Assembly (NCBI GenBank): GCA_002316295.1
Contig: DCDF01000241.1
Span: 1 to 18,318, forward strand
DNA from: Syntrophaceae bacterium UBA1062
Lineage (GTDB): Bacteria; Desulfobacterota; Desulfomonilia; UBA1062
Length of the DNA: 18,318 bases
Direction of reading: 5' to 3'
In this document: positions 8,279 through 15,227 of the stretch, piece after piece
Numbering within the stretch: position 1 is the stretch's first letter
How the letters are laid out: each line of letters begins with the position of its first letter
Position numbers and translations under genes: made by a program
Notes under the pieces: generated by a model
Told to the model about the DNA's origin: nothing
The model's database searches: none
The model's input: only the letters and a program-made list of their open reading frames with translations

Positions 8279-9829
8279 TCAGGGTGCGGTTATCACCTTG
8301 GCCATGGGGCGGACGCCGCCCAGAGCGCGGTAGGCGTAACCCCTGACATACCACGAGGGGTCGTGGAGGAAGGCCTGCTGCAGGAGATCGGCCGACCGCT
8401 CGCTCCGGGTCCTGCCCAGGGCCCAGCATGCCCTGGTCCTGACGTTGAGCTGAGGATCGGACAGGGCCTCTTCGAGCATGTCCAGGTACTGGGTGTTCCC
8501 TCTCCTCCCCGCCTCGTAGAGCGCCCGGAGCCGGATGCGCGGGCTGACGTCGCCGGAGTAGCGCATCAGCTCCCTGGCCGTGAACTCGTCCGGATAAGTG
8601 AGCAGCGCGAGATAGCGCATCTCCTCGCGTTCGGAGAGAATGTACTGGGCGATGCGCTCCGGATGCAGAACGAGCAGGTGGCGCTGGTATACGCCCTGCC
8701 AGGCCGGATAAAAGAGCGCAAGATATCCGAGCAGGACCACGCCTGAAGCGATCTTCGACTTCATGGAGAGGTTCGAGAGGAAGAGCGCGAACCAGAGCAT
8801 GAACAGAATCGGGACGAGCACGAGCGGCCCGCGGTAGAAAAAGATGCCGATGCCCTGTCGCATTCTTTCGTTCGAGTCGAATGCTCGGCCGAGCTCTTCC
8901 ATGATGCGGTTGGAGGCATTGGCCGGACGGTCGTCCCCGATGACGAGCGCATTGCAGGGCAGCTCCCCCCTGCTCACCGCCAGGTTCCTCTCCGACACTC
9001 CGCATGGGTCCGGGGTGCGGACCCACAGACTCCCGTGAGGCATGGGCCCGATCTTCTCGATCTCGTCGGAGACGGCTATCACCTTCTGCTCCAGCGCGGA
9101 AATCGGCTTGATCACGTGAGCCGCGAGCAGTGTGTGGTTGTAGTAGAAGTCCGAGAGGTCCTTCAGGGCCGGACGGGTGAGCATGGAATCCCGGATGACA
9201 CCGAACGAAGAGCCGCCCAGGACGAGGAGGAACAGAAACGGGGCGGACGCCGCGACCGCAAAGGCGATCCACCTCCCGAACCGGATGTCGCGGGGCCTGC
9301 TCCTTCGGATGACCAGGGACCAGGGGATGAAGAACACGACCGGACTCAGGACACCGAACAGGATCGAGAGCGCCGGGAGCTCGGCACTGTAGCCGAGGTA
9401 GGCGCACAACCCGGCCAGGACAGGAAAGACGAGGAGATCCGGGAGAGAAAACCGGCCCTTGATCCAGGGGAAGAGAGAGAGCGCCATGGCTGCCATCGCG
9501 TTCAGAACGCCAAGCGTGCATCCGAAGAACAGCGCGCTCCCGAGCCTGTGGATGAACGAGGTCAGATACGGGTCGTCCGGCCTGACCAGAGGCTCCATTC
9601 CCGAAGAAACGAAGAGCTGCATCTGCGAGGAAAGGAGCCTGGCATGGCCGCTCACCAGAATGAAGCCGAACAGGGTCAGGAGGACGATGCAGAAGAGCGT
9701 TCCGATGAACGAGGCCCTGAACCACTGGGTGAGATCCCTGTGATCGGTGAGGCAAAGGAAAGACCGGCCCGTCTTCTCGGCCCCGGGTGCATGCTCCTCG
9801 TTTTCGAATGGCCCGGCTTTGGCTGTCAC
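8279..9829 (-). CDS. Polytopic membrane protein with cytoplasmic HEAT-like repeats
   Basis: This is a 516-residue protein with no family I can name. Hydrophobic stretches suggest about seven membrane helices near 41-60, 95-122, 129-148, 152-174, 187-207, 334-353 and 359-377. A hydrophilic region of about 125 residues (208-333) between helices 5 and 6 has C276 and C292, which could form a disulfide if it is outside the membrane. Residues 400-507 contain HEAT/PBS-lyase-like helical repeats (SPRIRLRALYEAGRRGN, DPQLNVRTRACWALGRTRS, DPSWYVRGYAYRALGGV). The start is GTG, 2 bp after the TAG of the preceding gene, with only a weak ribosome site, which points to translational coupling. The first internal ATG would delete helix 1. 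Function unknown. Confidence 0.75.
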   Translation of the reverse strand: MTAKAGPFENEEHAPGAEKTGRSFLCLTDHRDLTQWFRASFIGTLFCIVLLTLFGFILVSGHARLLSSQMQLFVSSGMEPLVRPDDPYLTSFIHRLGSALFFGCTLGVLNAMAAMALSLFPWIKGRFSLPDLLVFPVLAGLCAYLGYSAELPALSILFGVLSPVVFFIPWSLVIRRSRPRDIRFGRWIAFAVAASAPFLFLLVLGGSSFGVIRDSMLTRPALKDLSDFYYNHTLLAAHVIKPISALEQKVIAVSDEIEKIGPMPHGSLWVRTPDPCGVSERNLAVSRGELPCNALVIGDDRPANASNRIMEELGRAFDSNERMRQGIGIFFYRGPLVLVPILFMLWFALFLSNLSMKSKIASGVVLLGYLALFYPAWQGVYQRHLLVLHPERIAQYILSEREEMRYLALLTYPDEFTARELMRYSGDVSPRIRLRALYEAGRRGNTQYLDMLEEALSDPQLNVRTRACWALGRTRSERSADLLQQAFLHDPSWYVRGYAYRALGGVRPMAKVITAP

Positions 9830-9831
9830 GT

Positions 9832-10344
9832 CTACTTCAATGACTGACCGACTTTCGCGGCCTTCTCTGAGTTTTTATACTGCTTGAGAAGGGTGTCGAT
9901 CTGCACTGACGACTTCACGCTCTTTCTGCCCCGAACAGCCTCCACGTCCGACCGGGATATCCACACATTCTTGAAGTTCTTTTCCTGCTTGGTGAACTCG
10001 ATGAAATTGGCAAGCGCGTCGTCGCAGACATGGGTGAACCTCCGGTTGTCGTGAAAGGCGACGTCCCTGATCTTTTCCACCGTGTCCTTGTCCAACCTCA
10101 TGACATAGCGGATCCGCTTTTCCGAGGTGTCCGCGCGGGGGCCGACATAGCGTTTTTTCTGCCGCGAGGGAATGCTCCCCCCGTATTCGGACTCTTTCTT
10201 GAAGATGTATGCATCAAGTGCCGCGCCTACGAAATCGACCATCGCGATGTTGAGCATGCGTGATATGACTCTGAGTTCGTTGAGATTATTCGGCTTGAAG
10301 TACATCATAAACCGTGATGAACCGTTGTTGTCTCTAGAATTCAT
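9832..10344 (-). CDS. Putative DNA-binding protein with two tandem ribbon-helix-helix motifs
   Basis: I do not recognise a named family for this 170-residue protein. Two segments each read as strand-helix-turn-helix of RHH type: residues 11-48 (RFMMYF, then NLNELRVISRML and MVDFVGAALDAYI) and 77-119 (RIRYVMRL, then TVEKIRDVAFHDN and FTHVCDDALANFIEF). RHH proteins normally dimerise, each chain giving one strand. Two in one chain, as in F-plasmid TraY, could make a single-chain unit. A basic linker (49-76) and a charged tail (120-170) complete it. The ATG is preceded by a strong AGGAGGAG. It lies 111 bp after frr and 2 bp before the HEAT membrane gene. By eye the gene is less GC-rich than its neighbours. 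The fold is inferred from the pattern alone. Confidence 0.65.
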   Translation of the reverse strand: MNSRDNNGSSRFMMYFKPNNLNELRVISRMLNIAMVDFVGAALDAYIFKKESEYGGSIPSRQKKRYVGPRADTSEKRIRYVMRLDKDTVEKIRDVAFHDNRRFTHVCDDALANFIEFTKQEKNFKNVWISRSDVEAVRGRKSVKSSVQIDTLLKQYKNSEKAAKVGQSLK

Positions 10345-10403
10345 CGATGCTCCTCCTGGATGCTTCCGGAACAGCCCTTCCCCCCGCTCTCACTCGGAGT
10401 ATC

Positions 10404-10423
10404 GCTCCGGTCGCTCCCGGAGC
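10404..10423 (-). promoter_or_regulatory. GC-rich hairpin between frr and the RHH gene
   Basis: GCTCCGG (10404-10410) and CCGGAGC (10417-10423) form a perfect 7-bp stem with a 6-base loop in the 111-bp gap. No U-tract follows on the minus strand, so it is not a standard intrinsic terminator. It may attenuate or process the transcript passing from the ribosomal cluster into the next two genes. Confidence 0.4.
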
Positions 10424-10455
10424 CGAATCCTGGGTGGAGTAGAACGGTAAGCACC

Positions 10456-11013
10456 TCATATTTCCATAATTTCTTTTTCTTTGTCGGCAAGCAACGCATC
10501 GATCTGTTTGGTGTGGTCGTCGGTGAGCGACTGGACTCTGTCCTGACCGAGCTTCAGCTCGTCCTGGCTGATCTCCTTGTCTTTCTCCAGATCCTTGAGC
10601 ATGGCGTTGCCGTCTCTGCGGTGGTTGCGGATCTCCACCCGGTAATCCTCGGCCATCTTCTTCACCATCTTCACGAGGTCTCTGCGCCGTTCCTCGTTCA
10701 GGGGGGGGATGGGGATACGGATGATCTTGCCGTCGTTGGCCGGGGTGAGTCCGAGCTCGGATTTGAGAATGGCTTTCTCGATGGCGCTGATGGCGCCCTT
10801 GTCCCACGGCTGGATGGTGATGAGCCTCGGCTCCGGAACAGCGAGGGTGGCCAGCTGCTTCAATGGGGTCGGCGTCCCGTAGTAGTCCACCATGATGCCG
10901 TCAAAGATCCCGATGGAAGCCCTTCCCGTCCTCACCTTCTGCAGGGCCTGCTTCATGGCGGACACGGTTTTGTCCATATCCTTTTTCACTTCATCGAGCA
11001 CTTCGTTCATCAT
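10456..11013 (-). CDS. frr: Ribosome recycling factor
   Basis: RRF splits post-termination ribosomes together with EF-G. The length of 185 residues is typical. Family sequence includes VRTGRASIGIFDGIMVDYYG near 27-46, PLKQLATLAVPEPR, IPIPPLNEERRRDLVK, and the long C-terminal helix MLKDLEKDKEISQDE. The start overlaps the pyrH stop by 4 bp (ATGA). A strong AAGGAGG lies about 8 bases upstream, inside the end of pyrH. The gene is fourth in the conserved order rpsB-tsf-pyrH-frr. Confidence 0.97.
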   Translation of the reverse strand: MMNEVLDEVKKDMDKTVSAMKQALQKVRTGRASIGIFDGIMVDYYGTPTPLKQLATLAVPEPRLITIQPWDKGAISAIEKAILKSELGLTPANDGKIIRIPIPPLNEERRRDLVKMVKKMAEDYRVEIRNHRRDGNAMLKDLEKDKEISQDELKLGQDRVQSLTDDHTKQIDALLADKEKEIMEI

Positions 11014-11735
11014 ACCCTGTCCCTCCTTGCAGTAACGACTGAGCCGATCTTCTCTCCCGCAAGCATCCCTGTGAGGTTCCCCGGGGTTTTGATATTGATA
11101 ATGCGAACGACGAGACCGTTGTCACGGCAAAGGCTCGTGGCGGTCAGATCCATCACCTTCAGCTGCATCCGGAGCACCTGGTCATAATCGATTTCGGGAT
11201 AGAACACCGCATCCGGGTGCAGGACCGGGTCCTTGTCGTAGATGCCGTTGACCTTGGTTGCCTTGACCAGGGCTTCGGCCCGGATCTCCAGCGCGCGCAG
11301 CGCCGCAGCGGTGTCCGTGGTGAAATACGGGCATCCGGTGCCTCCGCCGAAGATCACCACCTGCCCCTGGTCGAGATACTGCCGGGCCTTTGCCGCATTG
11401 AACGCCTCAGCGACAGTGGGGACGGCGAACGAGCAGAGCACGCTGCAGGCGGCGCCCGAGCGCTCCAGCACGTCTCTGAGGGCGAGGGCGTTGATGAGCG
11501 TGGCGAGCATGCCTATCTGGTCTGCGCTCACGCGGTCGGAAGCGACTGCGGAATCCTGCCCCCGGAAGATGTTCCCGCCTCCGACCACGATGCCGATCTG
11601 TACACCCATCCGGGACGCTTCGACGATCCCCTGCGCGATGAGGTCGAGGGTGCCCGGATCAAACCCGTATCCCCTGTCCCCAGCAAGGGCCTCGCCACTG
11701 AGTTTGAGGAGAATACGCCTGTACAGGACCGACAC
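11010..11735 (-). CDS. pyrH: UMP kinase
   Basis: This cytosolic amino-acid-kinase-fold enzyme phosphorylates UMP to UDP with ATP. The 241-residue protein is full length. Hallmarks are RRILLKLSGEAL near the N-terminus, the glycine loop VVGGGNIFRG, the regulatory/nucleotide segment DQIGMLATLINALAL, FGGGTGCPYFTTDTAAALRA, and KVNGIYDKDP. The start codon is GTG, 3 bp after the tsf stop, with GGGAGAAGAG located in the end of tsf. No earlier in-frame start matches the family N-terminus. It overlaps frr by 4 bp. Confidence 0.97.
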   Translation of the reverse strand: MSVLYRRILLKLSGEALAGDRGYGFDPGTLDLIAQGIVEASRMGVQIGIVVGGGNIFRGQDSAVASDRVSADQIGMLATLINALALRDVLERSGAACSVLCSFAVPTVAEAFNAAKARQYLDQGQVVIFGGGTGCPYFTTDTAAALRALEIRAEALVKATKVNGIYDKDPVLHPDAVFYPEIDYDQVLRMQLKVMDLTATSLCRDNGLVVRIINIKTPGNLTGMLAGEKIGSVVTARRDRV

Positions 11736-11738
11736 TTT

Positions 11739-12338
11739 TTAGATCTCTTCTCCCAGCTGATACCGCGTGAAACGTTTCACCACGCACTTTTCACCGGTTT
11801 TGGCCATGAGCTCGTCCAGAAGCTGCTTGATGGTCTTGTCCGTGTCCTTCACAAAAGGCTGGTCGAGCAGACAGCGCTCGGCATAAAACTTGGTGAGCCT
11901 TCCCTCGATGATCTTCTCGATCACCTTTTCGGGCTTGCCCGATTTGAGCGCCTGCTCCTTGAGGATCTCCTTCTCTTTGTCCAGCACGTCGTTGGGAACA
12001 TCGTCCCGGCTCACCCAGTCCGGGTTCGCGGCGGCGATGTGCATGGCAACGTCTTTGACGAAGGCGACGAAATTCTCCGACTTGGCGACAAAATCGCTCT
12101 CGCAGTTCACCTCCACCAGAACGCCCACTTTGCCGCCCAGGTGGATATAGGATGAAACCATTCCCTGGGAGGCCTGCCTTCCGGAACGCTTGCCGGCCAC
12201 CTCGATACCTTTTTTCCTGAGATATTCAACGGCCTTGTTGAAATCACCGCCGCATGCCTCGAGGGCCTTCTTACAATCCATCATCCCTACGCCGGTCTTG
12301 TCTCTGAGTTTTTTGACATCTGCTGATGTGATCTGCAC
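11739..12338 (-). CDS. tsf: Elongation factor Ts, short form
   Basis: EF-Ts is the nucleotide exchange factor of EF-Tu. The UBA-like N-terminal domain (about 4-45, with TGVGMMDCKKALEACGGDFN) and the core with CESDFVAKSENF (the TDFV motif, with Ser for Thr) are clear. At 199 residues it is about 85 residues shorter than the E. coli protein and is similar in size to the Thermus type, so the second half of the dimerisation core is reduced. The start is GTG, with GGGAGG about 8 bases upstream, 17 bp after the rpsB stop. It lies in the usual place between rpsB and pyrH. Confidence 0.96.
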   Translation of the reverse strand: MQITSADVKKLRDKTGVGMMDCKKALEACGGDFNKAVEYLRKKGIEVAGKRSGRQASQGMVSSYIHLGGKVGVLVEVNCESDFVAKSENFVAFVKDVAMHIAAANPDWVSRDDVPNDVLDKEKEILKEQALKSGKPEKVIEKIIEGRLTKFYAERCLLDQPFVKDTDKTIKQLLDELMAKTGEKCVVKRFTRYQLGEEI

Positions 12339-12355
12339 CTTTAAACCTCCCTTGG

Positions 12356-13267
12356 CTATTCGGTGAGTTTTTCTTCGTCGCTGGTTTCAGCGCCGGCGGC
12401 TTCTTCGGTTTCAGGCCCCGATTCCTGTACGGGCTCCTTCTTCCTGCTCTTGCCTTCCTTGACGATGATCTCTATCTCGCCCTCCAGGCCCTTACCCAGG
12501 GTTTCTCTGGGAGCGGCTTCCTCTCCGGCCGGAGCGCCTTGAGGCGCTTGCTCTTCCGGGGCCTCTTTCTGGAGCTTGTCCACGTACAGGGCGGTGCCTT
12601 CGTGCACGGCGTCGGCAACCTTGGAGCTGAAGAGCCTGATAGCCCTGATGGCGTCGTCATTGCCCGGAATGACATAGTCGATGAGGGTCGGGTCGCAGTT
12701 GGTGTCCACAATGGCTACGATGGGGATGCCCAGCGTCTTTGCCTCTCTCACCGCGATGTACTCCCGCGAAGGGTCGACGATATAGAGGATGTTCGGCAGC
12801 GTCTCCATGTTCTTTATCCCGTGCAGCGAGCGCTCAAGTTTGATCTTGTGGCGCTTCATGCTGATCTGCTCCTTCTTGGGATAATCCTCGATGGTTCCGT
12901 TGTCGATGATGTTCTCGAGCCATTTGAGCTTATCGATGCTCTTGCGGATGGTCTGGAAGTTGGTGAGGGTGCCGCCCAGCCACCGGTAGTTCACGTAGTA
13001 TGCGCCGACCCGCGAGGCCTCTTCCTCGATCGCATCCTGTGCCTGTTTTTTGGTGCCGACGAAGAGCACCTTGCCTCCGTTCTCGGTGACCTCGCGGATA
13101 AAGTCGCACGCCTTCTCGAAGAGCTTCTCCGTCTTCTGAAGGTCGATGATATGAATGCCGTTGCGCGATCCGAAGATGTAGGGTTTCATCTTGGGGTTCC
13201 ATCTCGGCGTCTGATGCCCGAAATGCACCCCTGCCTCTAAAAGCTGCTTCATTGTTACTACTGCCAT
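12356..13267 (-). CDS. rpsB: 30S ribosomal protein S2 with long acidic C-terminal tail
   Basis: S2 binds the 30S platform/head region. The protein starts MAVVTMKQLLEAGVHFGHQT and continues with RWNPKMKPYIFGSRNGIHIIDLQKT, which is standard S2. The frame is open 37 codons further upstream, but the ATG at 13267 has AGGAGG about 7 bases away and begins at the family N-terminus, giving 303 residues. The S2 fold ends near residue 230 (ALYVDKLQKE). The remaining 73 residues are rich in Glu, Ala, Pro and Gly with one basic patch (GKSRKKE). E. coli S2 has 241 residues, so this tail is extra and probably disordered. It is the first gene of rpsB-tsf-pyrH-frr. Confidence 0.96.
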   Translation of the reverse strand: MAVVTMKQLLEAGVHFGHQTPRWNPKMKPYIFGSRNGIHIIDLQKTEKLFEKACDFIREVTENGGKVLFVGTKKQAQDAIEEEASRVGAYYVNYRWLGGTLTNFQTIRKSIDKLKWLENIIDNGTIEDYPKKEQISMKRHKIKLERSLHGIKNMETLPNILYIVDPSREYIAVREAKTLGIPIVAIVDTNCDPTLIDYVIPGNDDAIRAIRLFSSKVADAVHEGTALYVDKLQKEAPEEQAPQGAPAGEEAAPRETLGKGLEGEIEIIVKEGKSRKKEPVQESGPETEEAAGAETSDEEKLTE

Positions 13268-13292
13268 ATGGCGTCCTCCTGGTTTTTCCTCC

Positions 13293-13324
13293 GTCCTGCA
13301 GGACCGATCCTTCCGAAAGAAGGA
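13293..13324 (-). promoter_or_regulatory. Structured rpsB leader (possible S2 autoregulation site)
   Basis: Two dyads lie just upstream of the rpsB ribosome site. One is the perfect 12-bp palindrome GTCCTGCAGGAC (13293-13304). The other is a 6-bp stem, TCCTTC/GAAGGA (13308-13313 and 13319-13324), with a 5-base loop. E. coli rpsB is autoregulated through a structured leader. Whether this one binds S2 is inference. Confidence 0.4.
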
Positions 13325-13368
13325 CACCACTGATCCTGCTGTTTTCTTGGACGTGTGTTTTGGTGAGC

Positions 13369-13397
13369 CCTTTATCACACAAGGTCCGCGGTTTCAA
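13369..13397 (-). promoter_or_regulatory. Candidate rpsB operon promoter
   Basis: On the minus strand, TTGAAA (13392-13397) and TAAAGG (13369-13374) are spaced by 17 bp, and GGGC follows as a GC-rich discriminator of the kind common at ribosomal operons. The -10 match is weak. The leader would be about 95 nt. Confidence 0.4.
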
Positions 13398-13444
13398 GGC
13401 CTGAATATTCCAATAAGCGAAATATTTTTCACATGCTGGCACTT

Positions 13445-14002
13445 CTACTTGAAAAGTGGAGCCAGTTGCTTGAATTGCAGTGTCCCTGCCTTTTCCAGAA
13501 GCATGAACGCGATCATCTCGGTCGAATAGACCAGCGACCCGGCTCTCCTCATCTCGTGAAGCGCCTCGTTGCGGTCGGATTCTCTGCGAGAGCATACGGC
13601 GTCGCTTGCAACCACTACGCGGTATCCGGCCATGAGGAGGTCGATTACGGTCTGGAAGACGCAGACGTGAGCCTCGATCCCCATCACAATGACTGTCTTT
13701 CGCGCAATGGCCTCGATACGCTCTCTGATGGCCGTATCGCGGCAGCAGCTGAAGAACGTCTTCTCGAAGAGGGGAAGTCCGCGAATCCGCCCGCCGATCT
13801 CCGGGACGGTTCTTCCCAGCCCCCCGGGGTATTGTTCGGTTACGATGAGCGGTATGTCCAGGGTCTTTGCCGTCTCCAGGAGGATCCGGCTGTTGCGGAG
13901 GAGCGCAGCCCCTGTGCTCTGCTCCATGACGGCGAACAGCTTCTCCTGGATATCGATGACCATCGCCATGCAGTCATCGGCGTGCAGCAGGAATGAATTC
14001 AT
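13445..14002 (-). CDS. Isochorismatase-fold cysteine hydrolase
   Basis: This is a hydrolase of the isochorismatase-like superfamily (relatives include YcaC and nicotinamidase), with the triad Asp17 (MVIDIQEKL), Lys81 (FEKTFFSC) and Cys114 (GIEAHVCVFQT). The true start is probably the ATG at 14002 (MNSFLLHADDC), giving 185 residues. AGGGA lies 7 bases upstream, and the 23 further codons that stay open are unlike the family. Fold and triad are sure. The substrate is unknown, and isochorismate itself is unlikely since no siderophore genes are nearby. It lies upstream of rpsB on the same strand, with about 50 bp between its stop and the candidate rpsB promoter. Confidence 0.88.
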   Translation of the reverse strand: MNSFLLHADDCMAMVIDIQEKLFAVMEQSTGAALLRNSRILLETAKTLDIPLIVTEQYPGGLGRTVPEIGGRIRGLPLFEKTFFSCCRDTAIRERIEAIARKTVIVMGIEAHVCVFQTVIDLLMAGYRVVVASDAVCSRRESDRNEALHEMRRAGSLVYSTEMIAFMLLEKAGTLQFKQLAPLFK

Positions 14003-14038
14003 GTGCATTTCCCTGATCATGAGCGTATTGCCAGTTCC

Positions 14039-14065
14039 ATAATACAAAAAAGGCGCCGTATGCAA
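14039..14065 (-). promoter_or_regulatory. Candidate promoter of the isochorismatase-like gene
   Basis: On the minus strand, TATTAT (14039-14044) is a near-perfect -10. TTGCAT (14060-14065) could act as -35, but the spacing is only 15 bp. The predicted start near 14032 leaves a leader of about 30 nt. The -35 lies inside the terminator stem at 14052-14069. Confidence 0.4.
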
Positions 14066-14069
14066 CGCC
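14046..14069 (-). terminator. Rho-independent terminator
   Basis: Read on the minus strand, GGCGTTG and CGGCGCC pair over 7 positions, including two G-U pairs, with a CATA loop (14052-14069), and six T follow (14051-14046). It would end transcripts arriving from the DUF554 side, just before the isochorismatase-like gene. Confidence 0.65.
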
Positions 14070-14361
14070 ATTTCATGCGAACGCCTCGGGGGGCGGGGAA
14101 GAGAGCGGAGAAAAGGCTCGGAACAATGGGGCGCTGGCCGGGGAGTCGCTTCGAATTTTTCTTGGGAAGAGAAGTGGTCTCTTGTTCCTTGCTTGTCCCG
14201 TCACTCGGATGATATCTCTTCAGCTCGACCTGAAGGGATTTCCTGCCCAAACTCCCCTTGAAGGCACCCGCTCGGGCAGGCTGAGGAGAGGATACAGGGG
14301 ATGACCGAACAGCTCTTTGATGCCTCGCGCACGGCCTGAAGGGGCGCCTCATTTTGAAGGG

Positions 14362-15036
14362 TCAGAAGACAAATGGATAAGCGGCGGCATAAAACAGGGC
14401 GGGGATGAGATTTCCCACCCGGATTCTCGTGAGATCGAGGAGATTGATGCCGATGCCCAGGATGATCATGCCCCCGGTCGAGGTAATGGCGGCGAGTGCG
14501 CCGGGATCCTGCAGGAAGGCCAGGTGAGAGGCGATGAGGGTGAGCCCCCCCTGGACCACGAGAACGGACAGGGCGGAAAATGCCACCCCGATGCCCAAGG
14601 TGGATGCCAGGGCAACGGACGCCACGCCGTCCAGAAGAGACTTCAGGTAGAGGGTGCTCCCATCACCGGTGGTCCCCTCCTGAATACAGCCCACGATCAT
14701 CATCGCTCCGGTGAGATAGAGGACCGAGGCGGAAACGAAACCCTGAACAAAAGTGGCGGATTCCGAACGGAACCGCTGTTTGAGGCGTTCCCCCACCCAC
14801 GCGACCCCGTCTTCGATGCGGAGTGCTTCGCCGGTGATGCCTCCCAGGAGCAGGCACGCGACCATGGGAATGAGATCGTCGACCGAAAGCGCCATCTTCA
14901 GGCCGATCACCACCACCGCCAGCCCCAGGGCGTGCATGAGAGTTCCCCTGAGTCTTTCCGATATGCGGCTGCCTGCAACCAGCCCCACCGCCGCTCCGGC
15001 CGCGACCGCCGACGCATTCACCAAGGTTCCCGTCAC
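14362..15036 (-). CDS. DUF554 family membrane protein
   Basis: This 224-residue, strongly hydrophobic protein resembles the DUF554/YdfK family. It begins (V/M)TGTLVNASAVAAGAAVGLVAG and has family-like segments: GLKMAL, LLGGITGEALRIE, a FVQGFVSASVLYLTGAMMIVG helix pair, LLDGVASVALASTLGIGV, and LPGALAAITSTGG-type sequence near the C-terminus. About six to seven membrane helices are visible, so it sits in the inner membrane. I place the start at the GTG (15036), since AAGGGG lies 7 bases upstream and the family begins with TGTLVN. An upstream ATG would add ten unlike residues. Function unknown; a transport role is only suspected. It is divergent from the ArsR gene across 191 bp. Confidence 0.85.
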   Translation of the reverse strand: MTGTLVNASAVAAGAAVGLVAGSRISERLRGTLMHALGLAVVVIGLKMALSVDDLIPMVACLLLGGITGEALRIEDGVAWVGERLKQRFRSESATFVQGFVSASVLYLTGAMMIVGCIQEGTTGDGSTLYLKSLLDGVASVALASTLGIGVAFSALSVLVVQGGLTLIASHLAFLQDPGALAAITSTGGMIILGIGINLLDLTRIRVGNLIPALFYAAAYPFVF

Positions 15037-15067
15037 GTTGTGCCCCTTCTTTCGATATGCCACCACG

Positions 15068-15097
15068 TTTCTACAGAAAATGCCGGCGCCGGGTCAA
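15068..15097 (-). promoter_or_regulatory. Candidate DUF554 promoter
   Basis: On the minus strand, TTGACC (15092-15097) and TAGAAA (15068-15073) are spaced by 18 bp, giving a leader of about 26 nt to the GTG at 15036. A small dyad, TTTCTACAGAAA (15068-15079), covers the -10 and could be an operator. Confidence 0.4.
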
Positions 15098-15115
15098 CCT
15101 CAAAGATTTTCCCCA

Positions 15116-15178
15116 AGGCCGCCGGCCGCATGGGGATCCGGCTGCGTATCCCGTGCCCGATGCTTCTGCCGGCGGCCT
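15116..15178. repeat. 11-bp GC-rich inverted repeat between divergent promoters
   Basis: AGGCCGCCGGC (15116-15126) and GCCGGCGGCCT (15168-15178) are perfect inverted copies with a 41-base loop. The loop holds a second, smaller dyad (GGGAT and ATCCC). The structure lies between the DUF554 promoter and the ArsR-gene promoter. Its role is unknown; it could be an insulating stem, a cruciform or a regulator site. Confidence 0.55.
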
Positions 15179-15192
15179 GCCGTCATATCCTA

Positions 15193-15221
15193 TTGACAAG
15201 CCCTCCCTTCAGACTTACATT
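15193..15221 (+). promoter_or_regulatory. Sigma70 promoter of the ArsR-type gene
   Basis: A perfect TTGACA (15193-15198) and TACATT (15216-15221) are separated by 17 bp. The start of transcription is expected about 7 bases after the -10, that is at 15227-15229, which is the ATG itself. No ribosome-binding site precedes the ATG, in keeping with a leaderless message. Confidence 0.7.
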
Positions 15222-15227
15222 TTCCTT

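Larger units (their letters stand above)
14003..14361. other. Non-coding gap with several stem-loops
   Basis: This 359-bp gap separates DUF554 from the isochorismatase-like gene, both on the minus strand. It contains the terminator and promoter near 14039-14069, a hairpin CTTCAG/CTGAAG with a 6-base loop (14218-14235), and a wider inverted repeat CCTGCCC (14242-14248) with GGGCAGG (14274-14280). The open frame at 14017-14352 (minus) is low-complexity and unlike a real protein. About 290 bases lie between the DUF554 stop and the terminator, which could be a long 3' UTR, a small RNA or gene remains. Confidence 0.5.

Noticed and set aside
8271..9755. 494-codon open frame on the minus strand
   Set aside because: It overlaps the HEAT membrane gene in another frame and is a low-complexity Arg/Pro/Gly/Ser sequence with no motifs.
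9832..10344. RHH gene as antitoxin of a toxin-antitoxin pair
   Set aside because: RHH antitoxins pair with small toxins such as RelE or MazF types; the neighbour is a 516-residue membrane protein and no toxin motif is nearby.
13268..13378. Upstream extension of rpsB by 37 codons
   Set aside because: S2 begins at MAVVTMKQL, with AGGAGG just in front; the extension would pass through the predicted leader and promoter.
14003..14071. Upstream extension of the isochorismatase-like gene by 23 codons
   Set aside because: It runs through the terminator and -10 box; the ATG at 14002 has a proper ribosome site and family start.
15057..15227. Upstream extension of the ArsR-type gene by 57 codons
   Set aside because: The codons cross the inverted repeat and the TTGACA/TACATT promoter and are unlike the family N-terminus.
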